Below are positions 21,801-36,800 of a stretch of DNA of 64,000 nucleotides, in pieces. The first letter of the stretch is position 1; each line of letters starts with the position of its first letter. The stretch comes from Xiphophorus maculatus (lineage: Eukaryota; Chordata; Actinopteri; Cyprinodontiformes; Poeciliidae), in NCBI RefSeq assembly GCF_002775205.1, contig NC_036461.1, positions 22,434,875 to 22,498,874 on the forward strand, in the 5' to 3' direction. The position numbers were made by a program, and so were the translations under genes. Under the pieces are notes generated by a model that saw nothing but the letters and a program-made list of their open reading frames with translations, was not told the DNA's origin and did no database searches.

Positions 21801-24800
21801 ATATTAGCAAGGCTGGAAGGATTCATCCATTTATTGAAATAATCGTCAACTAATTTGGTAATCGATTAATTGTTAACTGGAGTATAAGGACAAAAAAAAA
21901 AAAAAAAAGAGGCAATTTTATGAGTAGTAATGAAACCAAAACTGTACAAAAATATCAAAATTTTGTATTTAAGATTTAAATAAAAAAGTGTTTGTGAATA
22001 TGTTCTACACAGAAATCAAGTGGCAGTGTAATGTTGCATTATGTGATAAAAATTGTGTTTTAAAATGTCATAACGCATCATTAAAACCGCATTATGTCAC
22101 AGTCGAAGCAAAATGTAAGAAAATCCTTGAAGGCATTTTGAATCGTTTGGCCTTGAACGACATGAAAGTTGATACTGAGCGTTCTGGATGTTTCTGAAAA
22201 TGACCAAAAGTTCAGTATTTATGTTCCGGTAGCCAAGCAAAGACATTTTGTTATCAAATTCACCCTTGTGTCTTTGTGTAGTAATAAAGCAATTCCAAGT
22301 CTAATTCTACTTTAGAGCTAAACACTTTAGGGACTCTGGGTTGCATTTTATCATTTTTATTTCAAAATCTAAAATGCTAAAGACGGATCAGACCTGTATG
22401 GAGTATTTCTACACCAAATAAAGACTCTTTAAAACAATGTTTGGGAGCTTTAAAGCATCTCTGAGAACAAAAAGGGAGCACTTTGAATTGGATGCAGCGA
22501 ATCCTGTGTACTTTCTGGTGATGAGCCTTAAAACGAAGAGCCAGGAGAAGCGGACGAATGAGTCCGCTGATATCTGTGTGATGAAGGAGATGCGAGCCGT
22601 CTCTACTACTAGATGGGTTTGCTATTCCCTCAGACTGCGCGGAGCTGAGCCAGTCACTCAGTCAGCCAAGAATGTGGGTTTGGCAAGTGTGAGGAGGCGC
22701 CTCTGTCAGATCCAGCAGAAAGCAGCTTAACCCTGTGCTGTCGAAGGTTGGAGGTCACGCAACGACACAAGCTCAACCAATACAGATCAATCAATGGGAG
22801 TTCTGTGGCCAATTTACAAAGACTCGATCTGATCTTTCTATTGTTGATGCAAGGAGCGGCCATATTGAAACGCAAAGTCGGAATTGGAGATGTCAGACCT
22901 TTCAAGCATTTCATTTGACTGTTTTTTCTGACTGAGAAGTCAGAATTTCCGAGTTTCGACTACAAATGGAATGCACCATCAACCGTGGGGTTTCCAAAAA
23001 GCTGCAGAGGTTCCCAAACGTTTTATGGCAGTGGCTGAAAGCTCAAACTGATAAAACAGAGCCGTGTTGCTTCACTTTTACCTGCTGAATGTCCTGAATA
23101 AACAGGAAACACCTCAAAATACGATGACTTCTCACATCTCTGTGCTTCCCCTGACCTCAGTTTTGAATGCAGCACTAATACTGAAAACAGCTTCAGTAAT
23201 ATTCAGCGTTTTGAGAGAAAGCTGATGGCACTCTGCTATGGTGCGTTAGCTGATTGGAAAAAGATCTGAATTTTGATACTCTTTCTGGACATTTTTGCAT
23301 TTCTGTTTATTCTGTCTGCTTGGTCTCATTTCCACCTCAGAATGTGTTGTGAGAAACAGAACACGGCGGATTTAACCGTTTCATGTCCATCTCACCTGTA
23401 ATTTTCTTTGGCATCTTCAAGTGCAAACTGTTTGAACTCCTCGTACATCTTTCTGTTGAAGTTGTCCCTGAGAAAGAAGGACCAAAACCTGAACAGAGTG
23501 TTCATCTCCTGAGACTGGCCGACCCCCAACCGTTTCCTCTCTAGGGAGAAGAAAAACAAAAACACAACAACAGGCAGTGGTTAGCATGCGATGCTAAAAG
23601 CAGAGTGCTGGCTGCTGGCTGCTGCCTGAAACAGGACGCGCGTGTCTCTTTACCGTTAAGGCACCTTCGGCGGTACTTGTGGTATCCCTGCTGGGTGAAG
23701 CCGTTGTCTCTCAGCAGCTCGTGGGATGGATGCCAGAACTTGGGCAGAGACTGGGGAGTGCAGCCGTAGCTTCCCGACAGCGGAGCGCCTTCTGATGGAG
23801 AAGCGTTGGAGCTGCTGTGGACCCGCCGGCAGAAAAGATTCATGTAACCATAGGCAACGACAACAAGACGTGCCTTTAATGCTACTTTTATATTACGGTT
23901 GCCTCAAAAATATTTGTACAGAGCTATTTTTATTGGAACATGTTGCTTTCTGTGATTGTAATAACTGCTGATTGTGTAAATTTTAAAGAGAACCTCAAAA
24001 ATCTTGAATTGGATAATGACATAAAATTTAAGATTATTTTTCTGTTTTCAACCTCTTTTTGAAAATACAACAGAAAGTTGTTGAATATTCACTGAACTTC
24101 CATCCAGAACCGCACAGCATTCTGGTGGATGTAGGCAGAGTCATGGCTAGCTAAGAAAGGTCGGTGGCCTCAATTAACCCCCTAACTATTTGGTTACCTA
24201 GCAACAACCTGTTGAGTAACTTGCGCAGCAGCAGTTTCAAGTTTCGTTACCGTGCCTCAAAACTGCTTAAAAATAAAAAACACAATGACAGAGTGAAAAC
24301 TGTGGACAAACCTGGAAAGGCCACTAGTTGGGTAGAATTTCACATATTCAAAACAAAAAAACTAATCAATAATTACTATTAATTGATATGAAATGCTTAT
24401 ATCATGACACGTTTTTCAGCCATATCGTACAGCCCTAGTGAAACGTCAGCTTTAAGTGTTCTCTGATCCGAGTACAACTCGTGTTATCAGACGGTACAGA
24501 AATCACTCCAGTTTTAAGAATATCATATAAGGCAAAAAATAAATAAATACAAGAACAAAAGTTTAATGAATGTGAAAGCTGGTTTTGTGAAAGGAAGAAA
24601 TGTTCCTTGTTTGTTCTTCTATTGGTTGGAGCTGATAACAAGCCCCTTAAAGGCGTCGTTCTCGTCATTATTACTGCTAGTGAAGCAGCGCGGTCTGACC
24701 TGATGGATGCAGAGCGCGGCCGGTGCTCACGGGAGTCCATCACCCAACCGATGTGGGCCTCCTGCGGGGGGTTTGAGCTGTGGCGGGTCTTCTTCTTTCT

Positions 24801-27800
24801 TGGCATCTGGAACAGAAACCAGACGTTCACATTTATCAGAGTGTTTTTGTTTTTTAGCACTTTGAAGATAAACCCATTCCCTACTGTAGTTTTTTTTTTT
24901 TTTTTTAAAGATTGGTTTTCATTTTCTTAACAGGTGATGTGACATTTGCAACTCTAAAGCTTTATTTCACTGGACTGAGGGCAAAATGGCCCTTTGTATT
25001 GCAAAGGTAGCAAATCCCCTGTTTTAGATGAAAGCAGAATCTTCTGGTAAAGTCCAGAGAGAAATCCAACAGAATCTGTAGCAAAACTTGGAAATTGATC
25101 TTGAGACAGTTTGAACAATGAGATTTACTTTGACCTACACCTGAAACCAAATATTTACATACACTGAACATAAAGACAATCACATTTTTTCTCTGTCTGA
25201 AGTTGAATCAGACCAAACCCTTACATGTCAAAATGCAGTTATCCCCGACGCTGACCAAATCTGTGTAATGCCTTGAATTCTAGGAAAGTCACAGAAAAAA
25301 AATGTTTTCTGGTATTTATCAAATATATATGTATATATATGTATGTATATATATATAAATATGAAATAATAATTCTAATTGAACTAAGATAAAAGAAGTT
25401 TGGTCAGATTTAACTTCAGACAGTGAGAAAAAAATGTGTGTGTCTTTTTATTCAGTATATGTAGGTATCTGATTTCAACTGTATTTGGGGGGGAAAAGGA
25501 AGAGAATGAGCAACATATTTGCAACTGTAACTGCAGTAAAAGGTCATTCATTGTGTGTGTGTGGGGGGGTGTGGTTGTTATTTGGTCATGCTTTCTTCCT
25601 ATAACCAGTATCTCTTCTTTCCTGGAAACTTTTATCTTAACAAACTTCATTCTCTAAAAACAAGTCAGCCCAGCCGCCTATAGTCTCCTGCTGCTAAACA
25701 ACAACAATTTCTCCTGATATTAAGGAGACTCTGCAAAGTTTAGGAATCAGAATCAGTGAATGCTGCTGACCTGTCCATCAATGGCGCCGCTCTCCTTCAT
25801 AACGGGGTAGAATCGTGGGGTTTTGTTGGGATCCTGGCGTCCAGGCGTGCGAGGCGTTCTGGGGGTCCGGGGTTGAGAAGTGCTGGGGGATTCTGGGACC
25901 GTTGTAGGGAGAGAGCGAGCCAGATCCGATCCGGTCTCCACTGTTAACACACACGCACATGCACCCCCACACACACTTTCACTAGATTAAGTAGTTACAA
26001 CAGAAGGGAAAAATCTTTCACCCGATTAATCGTCAGAGTAATCGACATGATAATAGATTAGTGCAATAATGGTTTACAGTGCAGCTCCACAAACTCACCT
26101 GTCATGGGAGGAGGAGGGACTTCCTGGTTCGGGTCGATGGGAACTTTGGGAGTGAGGGTGTCAAACTCGTCTTTACTGATGACGTTTAACTTCTTGAAGT
26201 TCTCCACATCCTGCTGGAGAGGACAAATCGAGTTCAACTCGCATCTTTAAGTGCACAATGGCTGACTCCTCTGTGAGGATAAACAATATGTCAAAAATAC
26301 TGCATTAAATGTCGGCTAATTATTTAGGTAGCATGCATTCAGGACGCATATGCCTGTATTAAAGGTGGTGACACTGGTTTAAAGGGGCAGTATTGTTTAT
26401 TATTCAGGCACATAGAGCCATTTTATACTGTAATCAAGTAACTACTGTATGTTACCTTCAGTTGTTAAAAAATGATATATATATATATATAAATTTGACT
26501 TTGTAATTTAATGCCTTGAAATTGGGTCTCTGTCTCTTTAAGAAACTGTAGCTGTAAGGAGGAGCTGCGTCATGGAAGGCGGAGCTAGGTCCACCCAGGC
26601 GTTTTGCAAAGCTGAATGGCTGCCATGGAGATTAAAGGATTTCTGAAACATGAATGAAAGGATCAAGGCAACACTCCAGGTTTGTTTTTGATGAGGGAGT
26701 AACATTATAACATGACGACAAGCTTAAGAGTCGACTTTACATGACACTGCCCCTTGAAAATTAGAGTAAAAAAATAGACCGTAAGGGTAAGAAAGTAGAT
26801 TTCTTAGGAAAAACTACAGCAACTCTAGTTTACTCCTTCCCCTAGTTGTAACTGAGCTCTCAGTTTGGGCTGACAACAGAACAACATGCGGGTCCAAACA
26901 GCTGATAATGCCAGCGGCTGCTGCCATGTGGGCCGGTGTGACACACAACAGATGTGGAGTGGACTATGACCTTTACACGCCTGCATCAGATGTACGATAG
27001 TGGAAAAAAAAAAAAACTGCAGCCGGCCTTGGTGTGTGTGTGTGTGTGTGTTCAGGTGGAGGATTTCCCACTTTACTGACAACCTCAGAGCCCAAAACAA
27101 GCTGACGTTGCTAAAAAAAAAAAAAAAAACTCCCGACAAGCATGAGGACGACGATTTCAAACCTACTTTAGAAGACATGTCGTGTTTCTACAAACATGAC
27201 ACGTTTTGTTTATTATTACAGAGATGAGCGTTTTGTTTCTTGTGGTTAAAATCTGCAGAACAAAGAAAAATAACGGCTCCAACATACAATCAACTAAAAA
27301 TTCAAGTGATGAAACAGTCCAAAGTCTGATCAGAAAAAGGCTGGGGACAGTTTTCTGATTATCCATCTGGGTAATCTTGCGATTACAATCTGAGCCAGCA
27401 CGTCGGACCTACGAGAAAATAGTGCATCTGTAGCTTTAAGAACTTACTGTCCAATGTTTTAAACTTGCAACTGCTTTTAAAAAATTGTGATAGCAGTTCC
27501 AGATCATTTTATGCATCAATTTGTTATTTTACAAAATTATGTTTTGAAGTTTTGAAGATGACTTCAGTAACTGCTGCCTATCACAGATCAGCCAATGGCT
27601 CTCGCTCTTATTTCCCTTCTGCTTATCTTTTTCTCAACACTTCCCCTCCTCATACAACTCATCATGCTTCTCGAAGAGCTGCAGAAGATCTGCATATTAT
27701 TTTCAGCTAAATACATAAGCAGGAGGCGGGGGGGGGGGGAAAGAATACAGCTGATCCATTTCAGTAAGGTAATGACTGCATGTTATTCTGGCTGCACAAG

Positions 27801-30800
27801 AGCAAAGCAGCCAGAATAAAGGGGACCAATCAGGTTTTGTCCCCTTTAAAAAAATGAATTGTTTTATTCAAATGCTTGAAATCAGGAGGTTTTATGGTGC
27901 TAACTTAGTTTAAGTAATAATTTTTCAAGTAATTATAGTTTTTCAATAGATAATACTTTCCTACGACTGTTGTGAACGGCTGCCTGCTGGTTTTATCCCA
28001 TAAATTTACTGCTCCTGCCCATAAATTACGTTGCATCACACTGTGTAACGTAGATCTAATGATCTTAAGTGCACGCTTTCTGCAGACGCAGCAGCTTTTC
28101 TAAAAGCCGGTCACTCTGCTCTGGAAGCAGCTGCCTGATACGTGAAAGGCTTGTGCAGAAGGAAAGGTTATTTTAGTCCCTCTGCACACATCATGAAGCA
28201 ACGGCACTGCCAAAGAAAAACTTTACAGTATGTAAAGTCACCGTGCTCAGGGTGTCAGAGAAACTGGGCTCTGCTTACAACTGTATGATCCCATAAAGAA
28301 TGTTATTATTTATTTCTACAAAGTTGTTACATTGCTTATTGTGAGTATTATTGAGTTTAACTTATTGGAAAGAAGGGGAAAAGATGGATGTTTAAGATGA
28401 TGTGTGATACACTCAGAGACAAAGAAATGCTATTTAGCACTAGCTATCAATAATAGCCAAAAAAATGACTGTACCTAAATGTTTCGTGCAGGATTCCAAA
28501 TCTAAGCGCAACTATCAATAAATTTATTTGCACAATTTTCAGCTCTCAAAAATAATTCTTAGGAGTTATAGATTTAAGTTACAAATGAAATTATTTTCTA
28601 CCACATTTAAGTTTCTGATGGCTGCGAGAAAGCCAGACTTTCTTCTGATAATCTGGGTCAGACTTTAGAAAGGGCTTACAGGGGCAGTAGCCCAGGGTGC
28701 CAATCTTTGGGGCGTCAAAGACTTTTTTTTTTCTTTATGAATGCAGACTTGTGTCATCCAGATTTCGGTAGAAAAAGAAAAACAATAAAATCATGCAAAT
28801 GGAAACTATTAAGCTTGTTTTAATTTATCATGCCATTAATTGATTCATTGCGACAGCCCTAGCACTAATAAGACTGCAGGGAGCTGTAAGTGGAAGATGA
28901 TGACTGGCTCAAACATAGAGATGTTGTTTTTATATGGAGTACCGCCTCTAAGTGTACATGTCCAACTTGCCTATGTCTACATTTATGTTATGATGCATTG
29001 TCTGCACATGAGAAGTATAAAAAAAATTTCACACAAGACTTAAATAAAGCGGTTAGGCTACCGCTGTCTCACCTTGCTGCACTCGATCTGCTCCTCTCCC
29101 TTCCACAGGTCCTGTTCGTAGTAGTACAGCCCGTCGTTGATGGCCTTGGCCAGATCGGCTGTGATCTTGGCCCGGGACTCGTGGTTTCCTGTGCGGTCGC
29201 CGCCGGGGTGTTTGCGGAGGTACGGCGGGGTCTGGGTGACGATGAGGATCTTGTTGACGTCTTGGTCGTCAAGCTCGTAGTCCGAGTCGTCCTCGTCCGA
29301 CCAGTCGGTGAATTTGTTCTTCCTGGGCGCCATCTGCTCCATCTCCTCGTCGAACATGAAGTCCAGCTCCTCCTGGTCCGGTTCGGCCTGGGGAGGCGGC
29401 TGGCTGCTTGGAGCAGGAGGGATCTTGGGTTCCCCCTGGAGGGCAGGAGAAGGTTTGGGGAAACATCCGGTTAAGGTGGTAAAACCAAAATCTGAGTAGA
29501 GTATCCTGCCAAAGTATCAAAGCTCTGAGCCAGACTTTAGAAAGGGTTTACAGGGGCAGTAGCCCAGGTTTTTGGGGACCCCACAGATATTTGATTTTTT
29601 TAATGAATTTATGTTTTGTAGACATTGTACTTAATATAAGAATCATAGAATCATAATATTTTGGTATTTTTATGAATATAAACAGGTTTTTGAAAACTAT
29701 GAAGTTATAGTAACTTTTTGAGGAGGGGCGATGGGGGCAACATGGAGTTACTGGCCAAGGAACTTAATAAACCTACCATCATCGGTTCATATCTAACTAT
29801 GTATAAAACTACAGATTAATGTACTTAGGAATAGAATTTTTATTTAGTGGATAGGGCACCAAAATGATTTCCAGCCCAGGGGCCCAAATCCTTGTAGATT
29901 CGGCCCTGTTCATACTCTTCAAGCTTTACATTTTATCTAGTTCCAACAATAAACTATTGGGATTTTTCAAACTCTTCCACAAATAAAATCTGAAAAATGT
30001 GGCATGCATTTGCTTTTTCCAACCCAATACAGAAAATATCCAAAACTGTATGAATACTTTTCAAGCTTTTTCTGGTTTTTGAACTAAAAATTACATTCAG
30101 GCAAAACTAAGTGAAGCAGTGGAATGAATGAATGTCTGAGTGAATGAAAACAAGACATGCAATGAACGAGATGTTAAAGGAAGGAGGACAAACTGGGATG
30201 AGTGAAAGTCTGGAGGAAGGAGGAACTCAACTGCAGAGGAGAAGAGGTCGGGTTCGGGCTCTAAGGGAGGAGATGGGCCAGCAGCACACACATCATCGCT
30301 GTCATGCTGCTGGCCCAAAACAAACAAAAAATAATAATAAAAAGGAGAATGCAGGTGATCACAGGAGAAAGAAAGAAAAACATGGAAAAACGAGATGAGA
30401 GGCAGAAAAGGGAAGATAGATTAATGTTGGAGATGGAAGTTAGTCTTGGTCAAGTACTGAAAAATCTGATTATTCGGTCCTGTTCGTCCAGCAAAACCAC
30501 GAAACTGAAACATTGGCCTGTAGTGATAAATTTTGAAAGATGATAAATTGTCCCATAAATTATTGATAATATTGTTGTTTTGAGACCATTGTCAAGTATT
30601 ATACTGATAATGGCATAATAATGCAGCTTTGCTCTACCAAAGAACAATGAAAGTTACATTTTTGAACACTCCGCCCTGCAACTGGAAGACATTTTAAATA
30701 TTCAAAAACAAAAACAAGAAAAATAAATAAAATGGAAATAAAAAACTATTCACAACTGAAACCATAAATAATATGGATTATTAAATCTCTAAACAAATGT

Positions 30801-33800
30801 CCCTTTAAAAAAATATCAATCAGAATGGAAATGATCAGGCACATTATAATTCATCATGTGATTAACTGATACATTTTTCTCTCACTTAGGTTAAAAAATA
30901 AAATACTATTGACCAGAAAAAGATTGGTCTCCATTTTCTTCTGCTCTGAGCCAGAGCAGAAGTTCTGTTATTGATTTTGTCAATAACAAAATCCAGCTGT
31001 TATTGACCTACAGCTGGATTTTTCTGACTTTGTCCCTGCCGTCACCTGCCTTTGATTTTCCAGAGGTCTGACGGTGGCGTTTCTCCACCTGGATCCAGGC
31101 GTCCGGGTTGGGGTCGGGCTTGGCCTCGGATGCAGGGCCGTCTTTAGAGTCGTCTGCGGCCGGGAGAGAGTCCTGATTGGACGAGCTGGGATCAGCCGGG
31201 CCAATCAGAGGCTCCTTCACGGGCAACGTAGCTGAAAGTCACACAACAATCGGCTTTATAACATCCACTTATACACTGGAAACACCGGAAATGTTTTTAG
31301 TTCAAAAAGTGAAACACATTAATACTAAATTGTGGATCGAAATAAAAAAAACATAACTTATCAACTCTCCCCTAACAAAAACTTGAAATCCAGAGATGCG
31401 AACAGGGAGCAATACAGGAAATATTTACCGCTTTACAAATTCGAATGACATGAGGACCGGATGAGTTAATTCTGGGGTTTATTTAGTGGGGAACTTGATG
31501 AAGAGTTCAAGAAATGTATTTAAATTGCTTTATATGTGTGAAGAGCTTCTTTAATAATCTTACAAGTGTCTGCTTTGTTCTTTAAATTACGTTTCATTTG
31601 AGGAAAGCTCAGATGTGGCTGCTGTAAAAGGTTCATCAGATGGAGACGATTCCCAGCTTCAATTAATCCACATTTTCTGCTCCAGTGGATATTCAGGGCA
31701 GCAGCATATGGCAGAGAAAGTCAGAATAAACTGAGGTGTGTGTTTCGCTGCTTCAAGAGAATTATGTGTAAAACTAAAGAGAAGCAAATATTCATTTAGG
31801 AATTTTTGTGTTTGATTACAGTACTTAAGAGATTTGGGGGGAAAACAGATTTGTCCACAGAACCTTTAGATTGCACACTTTGCCGGTCAGAAACTAAATC
31901 ATTACTGAATGTATAAAAACCTAGCAGGTGATGCTAACATCAACAGTCTTCGATGTGGAAGTTGTTACTGCAGGAAAAAAAAATCTCAGCTATCAGTCAG
32001 ATGTTCAACAAATGAGTCAGATGAAGCATAAAAGTCGTTTCAATAACAGGAACCAGTATTTTCTATGGAAGAATGTCAGCAGTTCATTCAGTCTGATGTT
32101 AGCAGATTATAAAAAGTTGAAGTTATTACATAAATTGTTTTCTTTTAGTTCAATTCTGTCCATCATGGGATATGTTAAATGAAAAATAAACCTCTCTGCA
32201 GACTGTAGACAGATGATCGCTGTTAGCAATGGTAACCGCTAATCATGCTAAATGCCAGTTTGAGATGCTAAAGATTTGTAAGGTTAACCAGGAATCATTC
32301 TGACTTTGTTCTGAAATCTAAATGGATTTTATGAATGTTTCACTTCAGAGTCATTTAATAAACTGATTTTCTCATATCGTGTGACATCGCCTCTGGTTCT
32401 ATTAGAAATAATGAGTACGGCTGAAACAATATGATTCATTGTGAAGAATCTATTATGAAAATCCTCAATTTAATAACTGATTAATCCTAATCCTCAGAAA
32501 AATTATATTCACTGAAAAAAACAACACATTCAGAGCAGTAATTAAGATGAAACTGCACAAAGCATGTGTGCATTTTGCATTTAAGATAAAAACATATGTA
32601 TGTATGTAAATATGTTTTATCCAAAACTCCTCAAGTTGCAAAGTTTTAGCTTCACCTGGTTTAAATTAACAAAAGGAATGCTGTTACTGCATTTTATGCA
32701 ATAAAATGTTTATTTTCTTAATATAAATAGAAATTGAATTGCTTTTTTGCACTTTTAATGGCTTATGTGGGTTAACGAAAAATCTTATTGTCAGAATAAT
32801 CAGTAGAATAATAAATTACTAAAATAATCATTAGCTGCAGACCTACTAATGAATGATCATGTTGATAAAGTTGTTTAAATCTATGGTGTAGTTATAGAAA
32901 AGAAATGATGCAACAATCCCCTCATATTTTAAGAAGTGCCTGTCTTCTAAAAATGCATATATCCTGAATACAGGAGATATGCAGTAATTCTTTATAGTTG
33001 AGGATTTTACTCTACTTCTAAATTTGCTGACAGAAACAGCTCAGTAACTTGGGGTCTTTTTTCTGAATCCGTTTTATTTTAATATGTGGTAGTCCAGTTT
33101 TAACAAATGGCTAGAAATTAGTGTTAGAAGTTCATACTTTTGCCAACTTTCCTTAGGTAAATTTCAGACGGGTGCGTCTCTGAACATGCATTTGGACGTA
33201 AAAAGGTAACTGAATACTGACCAGCACTGACGGCGTTCAGGTTCTGTCGAGGAACAAACTCGGGGCAGTTGATGAGCTGGGAGAAGTCGGTGCGGGGAGA
33301 ACCCACGACGGGTGGCGTGGGGATGGGCCAGCGCTCCGGCTCCGTTTTACAGCGTATCCTCTCATCCACCAGCTCCACTTCAGTGCTGCTTTTTAGAGCC
33401 TGCAAGGGGAAGAGCGGGGGGAGGGGAATGCATGCGGAGGTTTCAGAAAATCCAGGCGTTGAAGCGATTTCTGAAATATCTCGTGTTTGACCCGTGGCGC
33501 ATTACCTCCATGATGAGGTTGACGTCAGTGGTAAGAGCCTGCACTCTGTGGAAGCTCGCAATGAGTGAAATGGGGAGGAAGCCCTGCGTGTCCATTTTTC
33601 TCCTCAGGAAGAAATCCCGCTCCAGGTTGTGGTTGCTGAAGTAGTATTCACTGGAGGAGGAAGTAGAGGACGACGCATGACCACCATTCGTTTTTGACAT
33701 TTTCCTTTGATTAGATCAATTGTATCTTCTTCAGGTCCGACTCTTTGTTCCAAATAATAGGAGAATTCAAACTGTTGAAACGTGTCATGATGTTTCAAAA

Positions 33801-36800
33801 TGTCAACGCCCAAACAGAAATCACCAGATTGTTTTACTTTTTAAATGAAAGTTAATTAGAGATCGCATTAAGTTCAATGGTTTGAGTATTACAGAAATAA
33901 GTTGTTCGTACTTTTTTAAAATAGAAAAACATTCCTGTAAAGTATCTTTGAGTTTTTACAAAAGCACTACGCAAATAAAATGTATAATAATAATTATTAC
34001 ATCGTCCACCCCATTGGTTAATCTGGATTTTATTTAGGTGTACCAGAGTAAAGGAAGCTGAATACAAATGCATGGCACACTTTTCAGATTAATATTGTAA
34101 AAAAAAACTATCCTTTACTTCCAACTTAAGAACTAGTGCGCATTATATCTTAATATCGATATAACTTTGGGTTCATGTTCTTTTAACGTCTGAATATGAA
34201 AGTCTTGCGTCGGAAGAAGAAAAAAAATATTGCTTCTAATTTGTAACAGTTTCATTGAAGTGTTTTATTTTTGGGATTAACCAAGAACTGGTTAAAGATG
34301 ACACTACATAAGATTCAAAACACAAGAAGAAACATTTCTAGGACTTCAAAATGATTTTGTAGTGATGAATATTGTGACTTCAGCACCAAATGCAGACCTC
34401 TCTCTCCCTCTCTTGCTCGTCACACCACTTCATGTCTCACCCTCTGACACACAGATATTTGTGTGGAGCTCAGCCTGAGGCAGTAAGTAAGCATGAAGAA
34501 AAACGGCTGAACTGCAGGGAGATGAGGAGAGCGGACAGGAACGTCCCCTCTCACTATTGTCTATTGTCACCCCCTCCCTCCCTCATTCTGTCACTCCCTG
34601 GCTTTCTCTCCCTCTCTCCTCCTTATCCTTACAGTTCAGCTCTCAGGCCTGCATGTAATTCCTCGCCTGTCCCTTTAGAAGCACTCTGTCTATTTTTAGG
34701 AGCTCGGCTCACCCTCAACCTCCATTTCCACTGGCCAGAGTCTGGTCTTTAAAGAGGCCAGGGCTGTCAAGCAGACACCAGGAGCACAGTGCCCCCTGCA
34801 GGACAAACTCAAATAAGAGCAGATCATCTCATTCTAAGAGGCATTTCGTAGTTATTCAGTTTCAGTTCTACAGAGCCTGGCCTCGGATGTAATGACTGCA
34901 AGTTGAACTCTTGCATGTCTGAAGGCCCTTTAACAGTATGCTCAATATAATATAAAGTCATATGCAATAAATTATTAGATGTTGTTTGTCAGATTAAATG
35001 TACCTTTTGAAAATGATCTTTCAACATAATTTCTGTATTAAAAATATTTTTTATTGGTCTGATGTTATATTCTATTAAATGTTGTGCTTTCACAACATTT
35101 AATAACAAAATCATCAACGAAATCATTATAATTAACAAGATGTAGGCTATGAAACAGCCTGTGTGTAATAATCTATGTTCTGTGATTCACTTGAATTTAG
35201 AACTGCATTACTGACGTAAATAAATTCCTCAGTAATATTCAAATTTATTGAATATGACACACAAGTTATGACATCTTTCAACAAAACAACCTTTGAGGAT
35301 TTTTTATTTATGCCCTACAGCAACACAAAGAACGTAAATGAAAGATTGTGGATTATTTTCCTTTTTTAATTAAACTCTGAAACATTTGCTGTGGGTTTGT
35401 ACGTATAAATTGCTGAAGCTCCTTTTTATTGAAATTCCAGCTGCAAGTCCTTTGGTGTCTACAAGTTCTACCAAGCATTGTTGACCCCGTTGTTTTTCCT
35501 AAAACAGCTCAAACTCAGTCAGATCAGAACTTCTTTGAACCTCCGATTTTAAGCCTTGGCACCGTTTCACAATTGACTTTAGGTCTGGACTTGAACTGGG
35601 ACATTTTGACACATGGGTATGAGCTGGTCTAAACCAGCCCCGGTCTTCAGGAATCACTGTCCTCCGTGTTTTAGCCGTCTACCTTATTGACACTCTTTCT
35701 TGGCTTTCTTCCGCACAAAGCGTCGACAACTTTTGTTCTCATGTGACCAGACGACGTTCCACAACCACATGTTTGCGGTGTTCCCTCCATGGTTTTCTTA
35801 GAGCTTTCTATTAATAATGCCTTTCTTTTTTCCCCCCACTCTTCCATAAAGGTCATCTTTGTCCAGCATATGACTAACACTGGTCCTCTCAAAGGATTCT
35901 GCTGCATATCTGCAGGATTGATGTTGGTGCCTTTTTCCTTCCACTTTACAATAATGCATAACTTTGTGTTATTCATTATTATACAACCTAAATTTTCAGG
36001 TCTCAGAAAGCTGTAAAACACTTACATTTGCCGCTTGATGTATTCTTTGAGAAGCTTTTCGTCCACTGTATACATTTGGACCTTGTTGCCGTCGTCGTAG
36101 TAGTAAACCATGTTGGTACCAAACTCTGTGGGCACCTGACCGGAGCCGTCAGATGAGCGAGCGTCTCTGTAGTTCAGAGAGTATTCGTACCGACCTGAGG
36201 AAGAAAGGAAAGTGCAAATAAGCCACTCAGAACCATGTTCACAACGGAAAGACGAGACGTTTGAAAAGAGAAACTTAAGCAAGTGATTTCCTACATTTCA
36301 AACTGAAAATAATGAGGTCAACTAAACCAGGATTTTTTGGTATGAAGGAGAGGTGGACCGATAAATTAGCAATTAGCAATAAATCAATTAATCGCATGAT
36401 AAATTAAAACGAGCTCAATAATTTCCATTTGTGTAATTCTTTGTTTTTCTCTTTTCTTTCTCTCTTTCTACCCAGAACAGAATGTTTAAAGTGTTTTCGA
36501 GTTCCAGTGTTAAATTTATAATACAATTGAAAGTTTATTGATCTTTGAGAGTGTTTCCTTGTATTATTATGCCTTTAACATTATATTGCTTGATAATTAT
36601 CTCAAAATCACAATATTGTCATTTGTCGCAATACGTTCTGGGACAATTTATCGTCCAGCAAAATTTGTTATCATGACAGGCCTTGTGGATGGGTAAATCA
36701 GCCTCAATTTCCTTATTTTTGGGAGTTTGGAAATCTTGATTAACGCCTAAACTTGCACAGTTAACAGTCGCAACGCTATCATCACCTTATCAACTTTTCA

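Larger units (their letters stand above)
19220..23814 (-). other. larp1b: larp1b exons encoding the DM15 cap-binding region
   Basis: Four exons (23654-23814, 23396-23540, 21674-21783, 19220-19347) carry the three tandem DM15 helical repeats, about residues 838-1005. They show [15 protein letters not shown] with [16 protein letters not shown], then [20 protein letters not shown], then [19 protein letters not shown] with [15 protein letters not shown], then [14 protein letters not shown]. In LARP1 this region holds the 7-methylguanosine cap and the first TOP nucleotides. The aromatic and basic residues around these motifs are intact, so the gene probably encodes a cap-binding-competent protein. 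Confidence 0.9.
33222..36194 (-). other. larp1b: larp1b exons encoding the La module
   Basis: Exons 36026-36194, 33506-33650 and 33222-33399 join with a codon split AT|T to read [20 protein letters not shown], then [55 protein letters not shown] and [16 protein letters not shown]. This is the La motif plus the linker that follows it in LARP1 proteins, about residues 345-510. The characteristic aromatic residues of the La-motif RNA pocket are present. Confidence 0.92.

Noticed and set aside
28890..29474. 194-codon open frame on the plus strand, leucine/valine rich
   Set aside because: It is antisense to the larp1b exon 29073-29435, whose minus-strand reading matches LARP1 proteins closely.
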